From Pedobacter changchengzhani (GTDB lineage Bacteria; Bacteroidota; Bacteroidia; Sphingobacteriales; Sphingobacteriaceae): a DNA stretch of 64,000 nucleotides. The notes beneath the pieces were generated by a model, which saw only the letters and a list, made by a program, of their open reading frames with translations, was not told the DNA's origin and did no database searches. The translations under genes and the position numbers were made by a program. Below are positions 63,924-64,000 of the stretch, piece after piece. Location: NCBI RefSeq assembly GCF_004354365.1, contig NZ_SJCY01000004.1, positions 248,001-312,000 of the forward strand. Reading direction: 5' to 3'. Positions within the stretch are counted from its first letter, which is position 1; each line of letters opens with the position of its first letter.

Positions 63924-64000
63924 CTAACGTGATGCTGCAATTGGAACAGTAATAATAGCAGCACCCAGCGCCAATACAGCACCGCCGATTAGAACTTGGT
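63924..64000 (-). CDS. C-terminal end of a small membrane protein (partial)
   Basis: Minus-strand reading frame entering from the window edge, ending in LIGGAVLALGAAIITVPIAAS, Arg and TAG at 63924. One glycine/alanine-rich membrane helix is visible. The rest is outside the window, so no family can be assigned. Confidence 0.5.
   Translation of the reverse strand, partial: QVLIGGAVLALGAAIITVPIAASR

Overview
The window is a chromosomal stretch of a Bacteroidetes bacterium, most likely Sphingobacteriaceae (Pedobacter or a close relative). This rests on AT-rich DNA, few Shine-Dalgarno motifs, promoters of the TTTG-N19-TAnnTTTG type, and family-typical proteins: DUF1573, a fused two-subunit 2-oxoacid dehydrogenase E1, a zinc metalloprotease with DUF5117/5118, DUF4861, FucP, the DAHP synthase/chorismate mutase fusion and many intergenic palindromic repeats. 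The species call is inference from gene content.

Layout. 0.2-3.4 kb: housekeeping genes (trmN6, a YfcE-like phosphoesterase, fbp, rnhA). 3.5-10.4 kb: accessory island beside tRNA-His, holding a gene remnant, a 1026-aa SIR2-STAND protein that looks like a single-gene antiphage system (AVAST type 5-like), a UPF0175-like antitoxin whose C-terminus is made of a mobile repeat, and an S41 peptidase between two 82-bp direct repeats. 10.5-16.1 kb: imuA-imuB-dnaE2 mutagenic translesion operon with a palindromic operator cluster over its promoter. 16.2-21.3 kb: sugar-acid cluster (FucP-type permease, FAH-family hydrolase, DUF4861 protein, LacI regulator). 21.7-28.6 kb: metalloprotease, D-lactate-dehydrogenase-like FAD/Fe-S protein, Kir-type potassium channel.

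28.6-32.6 kb: trpD-trpF-trpB-trpA, preceded by a complete attenuator: promoter, leader peptide with three consecutive Trp codons, antiterminator and terminator. 33-44.9 kb: two tandem nhaA antiporters, a TsaC/Sua5-family gene, a glutamate-synthase-like protein, an aminotransferase, DUF1573, fused E1, DUF6498, DUF1684. 45-49.9 kb: pheA, DAHP synthase/chorismate mutase, aroA and aroC on the minus strand, behind a second attenuator whose 20-residue leader peptide has 4 Phe and 5 Tyr. 50-64 kb: RelE-type toxin-antitoxin pair, S4-protein/aroB/sterol-desaturase operon, proline dehydrogenase, DUF3095, HAD and Mpo1-like genes, two tandem mosaic Uma2 genes, valS, an orphan HsdR-N protein, holA and a DUF2383 protein.

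A theme is aromatic amino acid synthesis: aroB, aroA, aroC, DAHP synthase/chorismate mutase, pheA and trpDFBA lie within 24 kb, and the two operons leading to Phe/Tyr and Trp each carry a ribosome-mediated attenuator visible in the raw sequence. trpE, trpG, trpC and tyrA are not in the window. Two full copies and one truncated copy of a 210-bp inverted-repeat element, plus other palindromes, sit between operons.
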